64,000 nucleotides of DNA from the NCBI GenBank assembly GCA_963995525.1, contig OZ023213.1, forward strand, positions 23,696,598 to 23,760,597, written 5' to 3'. Positions 29,673 to 42,408 of the stretch are shown here, piece by piece (position 1 is the first letter of the stretch; each line of letters starts with the position of its first letter). This DNA comes from Escarpia spicata (lineage: Eukaryota; Annelida; Polychaeta; Sabellida; Siboglinidae). The notes under the pieces were generated by a model that saw only the letters and a program-made list of their open reading frames with translations, ran no database searches and was not told where the DNA came from. The position numbers and the translations under genes were made by a program.

Positions 29673-30150
29673 TTGTACTTGAGGAGAGCGACTAAAATGA
29701 TACAAAATCTGAGGGATCTTAGTTACGAAATACGCCTAAAAGAATGTGGTTTAACAACACTAGAGACCAGGAGATTGAGAGGAGATCACATAGAAGTGTT
29801 TAAAATATTGAATGGTTATGAAAATATTGATAGAAACATTTTTTTCTCAGTTAAGAAAGATAGAAGGACCAGAGGACATGAAGCTGCATTAGTAAAGGAG
29901 CAGTGTAGATTAGATATAAGAAAGTTCTCATTCTCACAAAGGACTGTAAATTAATGGAACAGATTATCTCCTGATTGTGTTGGTGCTAGTAGCGTGAATA
30001 TGTTTTAAAATAAAATCGACACACACCTTAAAAAGGCGGGATACATGTAGATAAAAAGTATTGGACTCTCGATAAGCCAAAAGGCTTCCTTGTCCACCTG
30101 CCATCCAGAGTAATTTTCTGGATGGCAATCTTGTTAAATCTTGTTAAAAT
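29673..30150 (+). pseudogene. LINE C-terminal and 3' UTR fragment
   Basis: 29673-29954 encodes RRATKMIQNLRDLSYEIRL, LTTLETRRLRGDHIEVFKI and RLDIRKFSFSQRTVN, the conserved C-terminal block of the same LINE type seen at 44671-45042. The 3' UTR with GGCTTCCTTGTCC and GGATGGCAATCTTGTTAAAT ends near 30150 and recurs at 59040-59130. Confidence 0.7.
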
Positions 30151-30840
30151 CTTGTAGGCCTTTTTCGCAAAGAAGGAATCGTAACGAATGCATTCAAATG
30201 AAATGCTACCGATTTCAAGAAAACGAGTACACACACTCATAATAAAATTATCATATAATTTTAAACAATAGACAGTAGACACGAAACTAGTCATACTGGT
30301 ATTAGATGAGTGTTAATTGTAGGACCCTTCGGCTTCGAGTTCGTGTTGATCGGGCGGTATACTCGATATTGACGGACAAAACTAGTGCTAATAATATACT
30401 TTCGTTGACGGACACGCGTTTGCTTAATAATAGTCGTAGCAGTAACACGATCTCAAACACAGTTCATTTCACAAATACAGTGACAAACGGAATATTTATG
30501 ACAATTCATTGTTCAACTTACATCAGTCGATGAATCGTCGTTTTGCGCCATGGAAGCCATGATGACAGCTGAAGCTCGGCCCACGTCGGGTCACGACCTT
30601 CCGCGGAATTTTCCGAATTCGCAATTCGGGGATTTGAGTGACAGCGCGTTGATTCTCGTAAACATTTACCGATTCAATCCAAAAGTTGATTTCTGCTTCG
30701 TTAAACACATCTTTGGGCAGCCAGTACGCTATAATATATATAATTTATACTGTATAACACTATTTTGCAATAAAAACGAAAAGCCACAAAGTGCGACTGT
30801 CCCAAACGATGATTTCGGCAAAGATAAATTTCCCGTAGCC
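30151..30840. other. Possible 5' region of the OTU-like fragment; otherwise nothing
   Basis: Includes a self-complementary patch near 30597-30632 (TTCCGCGGAA, TTCCGAATTCGCAATTCGG). No supported gene. Confidence 0.3.
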
Positions 30841-30854
30841 ATCACCGGGCGTGG

Positions 30855-31133
30855 GTGACAACTGCCCCTCACGGTGCAAGCCTGTTTGTCTATGGCAGTG
30901 AATCACATCATGAGGAAATGCGAGTTCGAATTTCTGTAAAACAAATCCTCCACCATAATGAATACCTCAATCGAAACTACTTGAAGTTGGGAACGGGATC
31001 TGAGCTTCCAGATTATGATGCCATGAAACTACCACAGACGTATGCTATGTACTCAGACTGCTACACACATTACTGCACTGCAAATCAAGAGGATTTACGA
31101 GCAAAAGGCAATTGGGTAACTGGTGATGCCTAA
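30855..31133 (+). pseudogene. OTU/vertnin-like domain fragment
   Basis: An open frame of 92 codons reads PHGASLFVYGSESHHEEMRV, RISVKQILHHNEYLNRNYL, then YAMYSDCYTHY. The spacing of a small-residue-SLF motif, YG, HHxEMR and a following helix resembles OTU-type domains in invertebrate and vertnin-like proteins. The Cys of an active OTU protease is not evident and neither end continues, so it is a fragment, probably from a retrocopied or transposon-carried gene. Confidence 0.4.
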
Positions 31134-32650
31134 GCCCTATGTTATGGTCTTAACGGTATTCCTTTCACTGATTTGAAATAAACTTTTATATTTTCCACAG
31201 CCAATATCATGCTGTGATATCCACTGCCTATATCATATTCCGTGAAAGACCCAATGCCACATACACGTAGCTTTGATATACAGCAACTGACCTTAATCAC
31301 GAACATCGGAGCTTGATCCCAATATAGATGGAACGTTCTCATCGATGGACTAAGGCTACATGAAAGACATCAAGATAATAATAATCGTACTGGAGGATAC
31401 CAGAGATAAATGAGAGAAAATATTAAGAAAGTAGTGCTTTAGCGGAAACTTGACCTTCATGTTGACCCATAGTATGTGACCCTAAATCGATTCAAAAACT
31501 TCACCAGTCACTTCAGCATTCCCTAAAACCCTAGATCATCCCAATCGGAGCACAGGTTCCAGAGATCTCGCAATTTTCGATTGCGGGTGGCGGTCATTTT
31601 TGATTTTGCAAAAAATGGCAGAAGCATCAAAATCTCAGGTTGCTTCCATCAAAATTCTGAAATAGTATGGTATAAAGGTCATCTGTACATACAAACTGTC
31701 ATGCTTTTGTCCAGATGTGAAAATTTATTACTTTAGCGCCCCTCACTATATGTAGATAGACGACACACACATATGAGTCAATTGCGTGTGTGTTCCTTAT
31801 GAGCATGTTGAAGAATTACATGATTATGTTCACTGCTGATCTTGGCGGCGTCTGATGACCAGAAAGACTAGGAGCTTGGGTGGCTTGAAGCACTGAAGCG
31901 ACACTTGTTTTTGCAGTTGTGCTTTTTCATTCTGTTAGCTGTGTACTGAGGTGGTTTGAATAAACTGTAACTTTGTATAAATAGTGTTTATGGCCAATGC
32001 TTTCTGTGTAGACCAGCATGGCATGTCCATTCATACTTCCGACATTGTTAATCTGTTAGTGTGTACGTCCAACGACTAAGAGTGAGTGTTGTCTGTCCAT
32101 GCATACGTCCAACTATATCGTTGTCTGTCCACTGTTTGTCCAACATATTTATAGAACGTTCAATTTCTCTCTCTTTGTTGTAATGTTTCTTTTAGACTAA
32201 AACAAAAATAATACATCGATACATATTTATTTTATTCTTCAAATTGAGGTAAGATCTGTCCAACATGTCATAAGATTTATGTATAAATACCACGGTGTTG
32301 TCTGTCAATGTACGTCCAACATTTTTGTTTTCTAGATGCTAATACTTCCTATCCAAAGGACTTATCGTCCAGTTCACCTTATAGTATCCAAACATTTCAT
32401 TATGTAGTGTGACTTTCAAGATAGTGAGTTTAAAATACTTATTTGTGGTCACATGTGTCTGTCCTGACTTATCCACCAATGTGGGTCCACACTCTTGGAT
32501 TTCTGTTAAGATAGATAATACGAACTAATAGAACTATCTTCTATTATATAAATAATGTTAGATGACACTTTACTCTACACAAAACACACAACATTTCTAA
32601 TGTATGTCCACTTTTATTCGGGCGTGTTTGGACAGACCCGTTGGTACCCC
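31134..32650. other. Intergenic, nothing recognised
   Basis: GTCC-AAC phrases (for example TGTCCAAC) recur irregularly from 32060 to 32340. No gene. Confidence 0.4.
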
Positions 32651-32659
32651 ATGATCAAA

Positions 32660-32785
32660 TGACCATATATATATATAGAGATATTTTATATATATACATA
32701 TATATATGTATATATTATATATATATATGTGTGTGTGTAATGTATATATATATATATATAAAGATATATATATATATATATACAG

Positions 32786-32821
<36 letters not shown>

Positions 32822-32850
32822 ATATATACATATATATATATACATAATGA
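32660..32850. repeat. TA-rich microsatellite with TG interruptions
   Basis: About 190 bp of (TA)n with GTGTGTGT blocks. Confidence 0.95.
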
Positions 32851-32859
32851 ATAAATTTG

Positions 32860-35800
32860 AAGAAGTGGTGCAACACAAAATTTGCGAACGATTCCGGGTT
32901 ATGCTTCAAACTGCACTGTTTATTGATCTGAACAGTTGTCAAATCTAGCGGCATACACTGCGAAGCAATGTCCTAATTTATGTTGGTAGCAGATATTCGA
33001 CGGAGTACGTAGCGCCATCTTGCGCATAACATTTAACTATGTCGGCGATTGATATTAATTAGGCGACACCAATTTGATTGTTCGGATTACGGACCCGCCG
33101 ACGTTGTTTTTGCCAAAATGGAAATAAAAATAAAATTGCAATTTTGAACTTTTATTTTTGATCGAAATGCCGAACCAATGATTTTGTATCGATTCATCGA
33201 GCATTTACGGTTACGAACACTGATTTTCCGCGATCGCGGAAAACGGGAAGAATTCGCGGAATCGGCGTTTTGAAACGGAATTTCCCTTTTCAAACGGAAA
33301 TTCCGCGATCTTGGAAAACGTATGGAATTCCGCGTAATCGACATTTCGAAACGGGATTTGAAACTCCACAAACGCTGAAAGAGTAGAATCACCAACACGA
33401 TATACGACGCTGACTTTATTGGCGATATTTTGAAACAAACATGATTACTCTGCAACGATATTCGTTTATTTTTTGTGGATTTAGTAAGCAGGATTTAAAA
33501 AAAGCGCAAGGCAAATTGCTACGAAGTGCCATGGCGCCCGTGGTACCTCGTGTCAACAGACGTAAATAGGGACGTGGGCGGAAGGCGCTACCTTAAACCG
33601 TTTCCCGATCGTTGTCTTATTGTCCGCTAAGCGCATTGAAAACATGTTGCTAATTAAATTTCAGTTGTCACATCGTTAGAGCACGTATCAATGTACATAT
33701 TCCGGTTTCGAACACAAAACACGAAGGAATAACAACAGCCTAGGTTACGCTGGTTCAAAGTGATATAGTCCGCGTTTCGTAGTTCTCACAAATTCCGTGG
33801 GATGGCGTTACAATAGTTGAGAAAAAATTATCAGTGAAACAGCATCAGTGATTTGAACATTCATAACTGTTAATATGATTGTTTGTGTAATTTACATTTG
33901 TTAACTTATATATTATGCATTGCTGCATTATAAACATATATGTTATTGTGTGAGAGGAATTATTTTATTATCTAAATTGGTTATGTACGGTTGTTACTGT
34001 GTTGCAAATACTGCACAAATAAATGTTGTTAGAAAAGTTAACCACACAGGAATACAGTACTATATAGATGCATAGATCATAACATTGTGACATTTTGTAT
34101 ATTTGACAGAATGTAGTATTTCTCAAAGTTAAATATTTTGAGGTACGACAATCAAGTCCTAATTATACCAGTCAAATTAATATTATTGTAGCAAGATATA
34201 TCCTGCCTCTAATCTACACGTTTATGGCTGTAATGTTAACACACCATAATGGTATCTGCCAAGACTTGTTAACAGTACTTGTTATTATAAATTCTAATAG
34301 TCTTCAACTTTTATTAAACTTTCATAAAAGTATGTGTCTAGTAAGTGTTGATGCAAGGCTAAATAATTTGTTTAGCATTGTACTATATGACCCATATGAC
34401 AACCCACGTATTTACGCAAAACACCTTTCTCGTGCAATGACTTTTATTTTTATTCCCTCCACCTCCCTAACAAAAATGTCTCAAAAATCTGTAATACTAA
34501 CAATCAAATTTGTGTGGCCGTGTAGTAGAAAATACGAGTAGCAGTTGCATAAGCGGGTCCAGAGGGGGACCTGGGGACCTGTGGTCCGCTAGACCTTTAG
34601 AATTTGGCCACGCTAGAGTGCCGTGCCCATATATACCTTTTGAGTGTGCCCGCGTCATGTGCCCCATGTGAACGTCGCCACAATAAATATTCAACAGCAC
34701 CCTCCCCCCATCTTCCGATGTCATCATTCGAGCCGAGAGAGCGGAGAAGCTGAATTTAGGGCGGCGCGGCGGCAAACAATTTTCAACAGCAGACAGTCTT
34801 CCGATGTCATGATCCGACCGCGCGACATGGAAGTTGTGCTGAAGCTCCGGCTCAGACCACCCAATATGAATTTGGTTCGGCTGCCATTGTAGGTTTTATG
34901 GCGAACCTCAAGGAGTACAATTGCAGTTTTTTGCCCTCCCCTCCACACTACCCTCTCTGGAACTACCCCTGAATTGCACATAATGAATACCAAACCAATT
35001 ACTTTTTAAATTATTTGTAACGCTACGTGTGAATTCTACGATTAGAAGTCCAAAATAACATTTTACTATTCGATGTCGCCAGTGTGTACATAACGCCCTC
35101 TGGCACATAACATCGACGAGGTTGCTTAGCAGCGACAACATGACGTAGACGCTGAAACAAGGTCGGTAGAAGTTGACATTGTTTTCTAGCCATGTTCATA
35201 AAATAACGATCATATATAGCTGTAAATCATAAATCCATCATATATATCTACATAATATCTACAACAACGCAATAACACCACTGAAGCCGTTGCCATGGTA
35301 AAAAACAAAATGGCTGGCACAATAGGAAAATATAGCATACCTTGCGCACGGTCTCTTGTCTTCACAAAAACATATAAGCTCACATTCTCTACTGTGTTAT
35401 ATCTATACTATATGATGTTACGTAACTCTATCCGCAAATTTTTTATATATGTAAATTATAGCCTTTATTTTTAATAAAGCAAATTGTTAAACGCAAACAC
35501 CTTTGTTTTTTCTTTGTGCAGTTTTGTAGTTTGTGTAGAAAGTAATGCAGAAAGTAACATTCTAAAGATGATTGACCTGGCGTTAATATTACCCGAGATG
35601 TGTTAAACGCAAATCCAGCAAATTTCATTTCCTATAAATTCATGGTTTTACATGAAATTGCAATAATGAAGTTTAATATTTTGCTATATTCAAACTGCAA
35701 TTACTAAAAAATAATGAAAATTCCTGTACACATCCACTGACAAATGTGTAGGTTAGATTATTATTTTAGCTTTATGTGATTTCAAAAATATATAATTCCG

Positions 35801-36140
35801 CGATAACAATTTCATTTACAGCCTGAAATAACAGGCCGCACCACCGCTCGACGTGCGAAAGGACAGGACGCGCTCAGTGGCATCTCCTACAGTGACGTCG
35901 CGAACCGTCGCTAGGTTTCGCAACAAACTGTCCAGAATATATGTAGGCACTACAGAAAAACGCGACCAAAAGGGGCCTTAGACGGTGGACGGAGAGGGTT
36001 AGACAATTATTTGAAAGCAGGACACTATTTTAAGAGTATATTTAAATCAGATGGGGAATAACAAAGTTAATTTCATTTCGTATTTAAAAAAACGCGCACC
36101 CTTATATTGGCCTGATACATTTAATATGGCCTAAACGATG
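32860..36140. other. Gene-poor interval
   Basis: 33200-33370 holds repeated CGCGGAA/TTCCGCG palindromic phrases. 34700-34815 has the phrase TCTTCCGATGTCAT twice. No ORF, RNA gene or transposon end could be supported. Confidence 0.4.
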
Positions 36141-36144
36141 CTAT

Positions 36145-36440
36145 AGCGACTTCTTCCTTTTCCCGCCGTGTATTCCCTTTTTCACCCGCCATATATTCAT
36201 CCTTCTTTCCGCTTTATCTTCCTCCTTTTTACTCAAGCTTCTTCTTCCCCCTTTTCTCCTGGCTTATCTTCCTCCTTTTTTCCGCCTTATATTCCTATTT
36301 TATCTAGCATTATATTTCTCCGTATAACCCGTCTTGTAAGTAGCAATATATCTTCCTCCTGATTTCCGCATAATATTTGTTTCCCGCCTTATTTTCAACT
36401 TTATCTTCCTCCTTACTTTTTGTCTTATTTCGTCCTTATT
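36145..36440 (+). repeat. Pyrimidine-rich minisatellite 5' of sulfotransferase copy 1
   Basis: Degenerate units of about 25 bp of the type CGCCTTAT(C/A)TTCCTCCTTTTT. Related tracts lie 5' of the other two copies. Confidence 0.75.
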
Positions 36441-36728
36441 TTCCGCCTTATATTGCTCCTTATATGTATCCCTCACATCATTTTTTCGTCTCATAACGTC
36501 ATCCCGCTTCTAATTCACCTCATTCTTATCCTCTGTGTGTTCCTTTATTATTTCCACCAACTCGCATTTTCACTCAAATATATCTTTCTCTATCTCTGCT
36601 CAGGCCTTTCTTCTATGTTTTCTTCACAGATCTTTCTTTTCGTCGATATGAGGACACGTAATCATGTAAGCGTGCTTTCTCTCATGCAATGGAACGGACA
36701 AGACGTTCGGAAGACAAAAGAGATAACG

Positions 36729-37946
36729 ATGCACACGCTGCGGCTCCAGATCCTTCTTCTGTGTTTCGCTGTCGTTGGTATGATAGTCTTCTGCGGCCAA
36801 TACCAGCGATTTGCTGACCAACGCGATGTTACCAGCCCACTGTCGTTGATGGACCAGGTCGCCGCCATCCCTGTTGTGTTGCATCGCCCGCCGGTCTGCA
36901 AGAGGCAGCGAGTGAACATTGTGTACGTGAAGACCCACAAATGTGCCACCACAACAACTATGGCTCTCCTCTTTAGGTTCGGTGAACGCAATAAACTCGT
37001 TTTCGTCTTGCCTACTCCGGGACATTACACGCTTTGTTACCCGTTCCCGTTCGAGACGTGCTGTTTCAGCCCGACAATGACACCGTTTAACATCATGTTC
37101 CACCATGTCGTCTTCAACGAGGACGTCATATCACGCATCATGCCACAAGACTCTGTCTATGTCACGAGCATCAGGGAACCTTTCTCTCGGATGAAATCAG
37201 CGTTTAACTTCTATTCAATACATAAACGGCTACCGAATCTAACTCACTTTGCCGAACCCTTGGTCGAGTATCTACGAGACATTCCTAAGTACGAAGCGAT
37301 GTACATCTCGCCCGAGTACCAGCACTTTAAGAAGTGTATGGGCAGCTTTAGCTTCACCCACAATACTCTGGCATTCGAACTTGGATTACCGACCGGCTTC
37401 CACGTCAACACGACCGACCAGACGAACAACGCCACCTACATCCGGCACTGGATCGATGCTATACAACGGCGCTTCAGCCTCGTTATCATCACGGAGTATT
37501 ACGACGAATCGTTAGTGCTGCTGCGGCGTCTTATGTGTTGGAAGCTGGGGGACATCCTCTATGTCAAGGACAATGTAAGGAACTACACATATAAAGACGA
37601 ACACATCGACTCGGACTACATGAATAGTTTCAAGCGTTACAACCAACCGGAGTATATACTTTATAACCATTTCAATAAGACGCTATGGCGGCGCATAGCT
37701 GAAGAACCCAACAACTTCTGGGATGAACTGAGTCGATTTAAAGTGTTACTTAGCGAAGTAGCTGAGTTCTGTCGGAAGGCAAAATACGGTGATGTTCATT
37801 TGTTCCGCTCCTCCGAATGGAACGAAGAATTTATTGTTAAAATTGGTTTGTGCATCAAAAAGGCACCGACGAGGAAAGCGTTGTCGACCTATTTACATAA
37901 CCCTGTTAATTTTGCCAAAAGCTCGAAATATGTGCCAGGTTGTTAA
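36729..37946 (+). CDS. Galactose 3-O-sulfotransferase-like enzyme, copy 1
   Basis: 405 residues, single exon. The frame is open far upstream through low-complexity sequence, but the ATG at 36729 is chosen because the same Met, followed directly by the signal anchor, is kept in all three copies. Residues 6-22 (LQILLLCFAVVGMIVF) form a type II Golgi membrane anchor. The PAPS 5'-phosphosulfate loop is VKTHKCATTTT at 67-77 and the 3'-phosphate site is SIREPFSRMKSAF at 147-159 (Arg149, Ser157). Several N-glycosylation sites occur (NLT, NTT, NAT, NYT, NKT). The Gal3ST family (for example cerebroside sulfotransferase) transfers sulfate from PAPS to the 3-OH of galactose in the Golgi lumen. Substrate here is unknown. 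No defects seen. Confidence 0.88.
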   Translation: MHTLRLQILLLCFAVVGMIVFCGQYQRFADQRDVTSPLSLMDQVAAIPVVLHRPPVCKRQRVNIVYVKTHKCATTTTMALLFRFGERNKLVFVLPTPGHYTLCYPFPFETCCFSPTMTPFNIMFHHVVFNEDVISRIMPQDSVYVTSIREPFSRMKSAFNFYSIHKRLPNLTHFAEPLVEYLRDIPKYEAMYISPEYQHFKKCMGSFSFTHNTLAFELGLPTGFHVNTTDQTNNATYIRHWIDAIQRRFSLVIITEYYDESLVLLRRLMCWKLGDILYVKDNVRNYTYKDEHIDSDYMNSFKRYNQPEYILYNHFNKTLWRRIAEEPNNFWDELSRFKVLLSEVAEFCRKAKYGDVHLFRSSEWNEEFIVKIGLCIKKAPTRKALSTYLHNPVNFAKSSKYVPGC

Positions 37947-39400
37947 ATATTATTGTACTACACAACATGATAGAAAATCGCAGCAAGTTACTTTTCGCGT
38001 GTTTACATTGTGAGCATTGTTTTTATTACATCAAGCAATCCTCGGCCCCCAATAGACACCACATTACGACGCCTAGATGTTGTTTTGTAAAATATTCTTA
38101 TATTGTTCCATCACCATCGCGAATGTATAAAACATATTAAAATGCGTTAGAGCTCTTTACTCATTGTCTACAAACCGGCTGCCAAAAAGCTATGCAATTT
38201 AAATTGTTTCTTCGTTTAATTAAAGTTGCACTCTCAGATCGTCCATGTTTTCAGGATATTCAGTGAATCAACATGCCGCATACACATATCGCCTTCCTTA
38301 ACAACATTTACACTGTTACAAATGTTAAGATAAATCGGCGACAAAGAACATTGATATATATAGTGTGTACATGCCGTACGTATATTATTCAGATGGCCGG
38401 AGCTGGCTACCAGTAACATTGCAAAAGCATAGTTTATCTAAAACCACAACAAATGCCAACGTGACGTATGTGCTGACAAGAAGGTCCCTATGACCAAGTA
38501 TGTAAATACTGTTCGTGCTGTACATACACTTTCTATCAAAAACTAGTTAAAAAACAGTTAAAACCACATCTTGTCCAAAAGTTTTTCCAGAGAATTACTT
38601 AAATATACTTGTCCATGTGTGTTATTAAATATTATCACAAATCCGAAACCACATATTTGGCAAAACATTTATAAATGGTCTTAAACAGTGACCTGTCACA
38701 GTGCAAACCTGGAAATGCATGTTATCCGGAAATGTCCGAAGGCACAGATACGTGACGGCACTAGTGGAAAGGCCGACACACAGTTGTACGGTATACACGG
38801 CTAAATTATATTTCATTATACTTATATTTCAACTGTTTTTTTTCTTCTTTAACAACTGATGAAAATATGTGTTGTGGGAAACAGAGGCAATACGTATTTG
38901 ACTGGGAATTCGGTGCACATCTTCCCCAAAGACACAATTTGTCGGCATAAACGGAACATTTTGTATTTGTTAAAAAGGGCAGCATCTATGCTACGCGTAC
39001 GGCGAATAACATCACTTGTGGTGCTGATCTGTCGATGGATATATCATATGAGGTGAAATATGGGCTTCAAATACAGTTAGATGTTAATAAATCAACAGTC
39101 CGTAAAATAGCTGAAAAGAAGCGTCAAGATGCAAACGAGTACCACCACAACGCCACGACAAACTCAACAGCCGACAGTCAGTTGTCGGACTCTCTCGACT
39201 GGTTCATGCCTCGGCCTGTATACGTAGCACCGCACCGAACCAGACAGTCTAACATCAGCAGAAACAACACTAATCTCTCAAACGTCATTATCACTGACTC
39301 CAAAATATATTTGATCATCGTATGCATCGGTCTCGGTAACTGAAGAGACACCGCTCTCAGCCCGCCTGCCGCCATTTTATGAGTTGTTTACACGACGCGG
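37947..39400. other. 3' flank of copy 1; no further gene
   Basis: 38460-38580 contains a diverged version of the flank found at 39400-39665 and 56448-56692 (AAATACTGTTCGTGCTGTAC). A short open segment at 38859-38990 (VHIFPKDTICRHKRNI) faintly resembles a THAP zinc-finger end but is too short to call. Confidence 0.4.
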
Positions 39401-39665
39401 GTCGCCAAAGTTACATGTATAGTAGCAAGTAGGCCCCTATGATCAAGAGTGCAAATATTGTTCGTGTCGTACATACACTTTCTTAAAAACAGCTTAACAT
39501 GGTAGATTACCACAAGGTGCAACTTAAACTGATTATGATTCACCAGCCTCCGTTAATCATCTTGTTTCACTCTACCCTTGCGTGTTTTGGACACAGTTGC
39601 CCATGTTCTCTGGTTTCCATTCAGAATCCTCCGTGCCACTGCAATTTTCGCCTTCCTAAAAGGTA
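39401..39665 (+). repeat. Duplicated 3' flank, also found after sulfotransferase copy 3
   Basis: Matches 56448-56692 closely in the same orientation (TAGCAAGTAGGCCCCTATGA; CCAGCCTCCGTTAATCATCT), showing that duplication reached beyond the gene. Confidence 0.75.
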
Positions 39666-39670
39666 AGTTT

Positions 39671-39712
39671 TTATATAGCGCAGTATCCAGTCCTAAGGAC
39701 TGCTCAATGCGC
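39671..39712 (+). repeat. Short dispersed repeat, forward copy
   Basis: TATATAGCGCAGTATCC followed by GTCCTAAGGACTGCTCAATG; the reverse complement is at 42121-42166. Likely part of a SINE-like family. Confidence 0.65.
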
Positions 39713-42120
39713 TTTCACACTTGACTCCCTGGCAGTCCTGTTCAATCGAGCATGAACCATCTCGATTTCTCTTGGCTCCCACCCCTCGGTTTGCAATGTG
39801 TCATGTCCGACAGGAACCAAATGGTGAGACAGAGACTCCTGGATAAAAGCCTAAAACGATACGGCGAAAAAATCCAACATCACCTCCCCTACCCCGACAA
39901 TCTACCTCCCCACCAAGCGGGTAACATCGTATGATTTCATCATATAAGCGTTTTTGTTCTTCCGTTGTGCCAATCACACATTACCAGCCAGGAACCACGT
40001 GTTGAGGCAACAGTTTGTGGATAGTTGAAACGTTTTGTCGCTTTTTCGCACATTTAACTATGCGATTTGAAAATTAAAGCAGACGGGCGCACCCGAGTCA
40101 AGCGGTAGTCTGAAACTCGCTGGAGAACCTCTAGCGCCAGAGCGATGAGTGTCGTAACTAGAAACGATTGCTTCGATGGTATTGCGGGGCTACACGAGAG
40201 GCTCTCCGAGAATCAGAATGAAATACTAGGTACCAGGTAAGTGCATGCGGGCAGTTGCATTCTTCACAAGAATACGTCCGGCGCACCTCTTGCACACGTG
40301 TCTGGTCTGTACACTCGTGTGTCGTGACATCACAGGAAAAAAGCAAGACGTGATGCATGGAATGGAGAAAGGGAAAGGTATTGCGACAGAAACGAATGCC
40401 CGAAGAACTCGCACGAGACGAAAGTCTATCGGTCGGGCAGGAAATCATGCGTGTCACAAAACACACTCTGGACCGGCTCCTGCAGAAAATGTTAAAAACT
40501 AATTCGATTAAAGGAATTGAATGCCCAATTTAGCTATCTGGTCGACTGCCATACACGGCACATCTCAAGTTGACCACCGAGGTTTGGCATTACACTTTGC
40601 CAGTATTTTTTTGAAACTGCACGGTAGCATGGTCTGATCAGTTTATTCGATGTGGGTTAGGGTGCGGTTGGGGGCACCAAAAATGGTTTAACCCAGGCGC
40701 CAACAACCCTCACTATGCCACTGTGCCCTGATGTCATACCGACAGCAGCTGAGGTTCGGGCTCAAATATGTTGTATTTTGTTAGAAATATGCAATATCAG
40801 GTCCTACGCTAAAACAAACACTCTATAATACACACCGGGCAAATGTGACGCATGCGCCAACCCAACCCAACAAAAATATGTCAATCTGTTCGACGACATT
40901 TTATGTGACACAATACAAAGAATCTACATAAAATTATGCGGAACAATGATTTGCCTAGTTCATTTCGACGTATGTTCATTTGTGATATCTTCGTCGTGTT
41001 TTACTGCATAGGGTAAACTTTGGTAGTGCGCCCCCTGGGGTTAGGCGGCCCTCATCATGAATGTCCCAAAATCGTGTGCAATGTAATGTTGACATTTATC
41101 ACACAACCATCCAGAAAGTTAAGCAACAGGAGACAGATGTACGTAAATTAATGTTTTTTTTTTAATATCTTTTGCAGTTTCAGCTAATATTTTGCGGTGG
41201 GTGGGTTGGTGGATGGGTGGGTGCCTTTACGTTTGTAAAGGCAACCACCCGTGAATCCCCCTAAGGACAATAAAGTACTGGCACTGTCATTGTTAACCTG
41301 TACCTCCGTTCCGTTATATATCTAATATGCACTATTCTTTCGCTATTCCTATATATAATTTAAAATTAGGCCTACATAATTCCTGTTCTCTAGTCCTTAT
41401 GTCTTTCTTAGTTGAGAAACAATGCTTGTAGGAAGCTACTCGATAGTGTCATCCTCTTTCAGTATCCTATTATGTACATTATATAGGAGCGAACGGGGTG
41501 GGTTGGTGGATGGGACGAAAGGTAGACCCTTCTATTGCTCAAAAAGTGAAGATCAAGATTTAGCTTTATGTACAACACCAGAAAACTACATACAATAACG
41601 GCCACCACTCAAAAGATATCACAGTTTGTGTCACAATTAACTACCGGTCGCATGCAGCAATAATTAATTTGCAGTAGCAAAGAGCCTTGGTTAAGATGCT
41701 TCTATTATTCATTTTGGTGTCGAATCTAATAATCGGGAAATGATCGGCGAGCTAGACATTTGCAGATAACACGAGTAACAGGAAAATTTATTTCTACAAA
41801 GGTGTACTATAATAAATTTTTTCAGAAAGGAGAGCCTCCTAGTGAACACAGAGGACATGTAGACTGTTATTTGTGGAAGGGCGAAAGCAATTTTCGATTT
41901 GGCCAACCGTGGCCCACATTTAACGTAACATTTGGGAAGAAAAAGTCATTATTTGAATACACATTACCGCTCAGCTGCTCGTCAGAATGAGTATAACGGG
42001 TATAGGGATTTCCAGTAAATTGCTCTTTGATGTTGCACTAAGTGCAGCGTGGCAGAATGCTTCCATGGGAAGTCGAAATGGGTGTTCGATTGAACAGGTC
42101 TGCCTGTGGGTAACATATAT
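39713..42120. other. Intergenic with a probable LINE 3' terminus
   Basis: 41222-41290 has a stem-loop (GGTGCCTTTAC ... GTAAAGGCAACC) followed by GACAATAAAG, typical of a non-LTR element 3' end. Otherwise no gene is supported. Confidence 0.4.
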
Positions 42121-42166
42121 CAGCGCATTGAGCAGTCCTTAGGACCGGATACTGCGCTATATAAGA
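42121..42166 (-). repeat. Short dispersed repeat, inverted copy
   Basis: Reverse complement of 39671-39712, on the 3' side of the inverted sulfotransferase copy, as expected if the whole block was duplicated in inverted orientation. Confidence 0.65.
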
Positions 42167-42408
42167 GTCTAAATGGAAAGCACTTGCCAACATGTGTGTC
42201 ACTTTGGCATTTCTTGTGTTTTAGATAAACTGTGCCTTTGCAAAATTAATGGTCCACAGTTACAGTGAGAAGAATAATAAAAGTATGGCATGAGTATGTA
42301 ATGTTTTGTGTTTTTCGCCGTTTTATATTAAAATCGCATATTGTGTATTATGTGTAAATGTGTAAATGTGTAAATGTTGCTAAGGAAGGTGAAATATGCA
42401 GGAGGAAT

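Noticed and set aside
32641..32954. Open frames in both strands across the TA microsatellite
   Set aside because: Their products are only Tyr/Ile repeats from (TA)n; no coding value.
36420..36728. N-terminal extension of sulfotransferase copy 1
   Set aside because: Not shared with copy 3, low complexity; the ATG at 36729 is conserved in all copies.
38859..38990. THAP zinc-finger gene
   Set aside because: Only a VHIFPKD-like phrase; Cys and His pattern incomplete.
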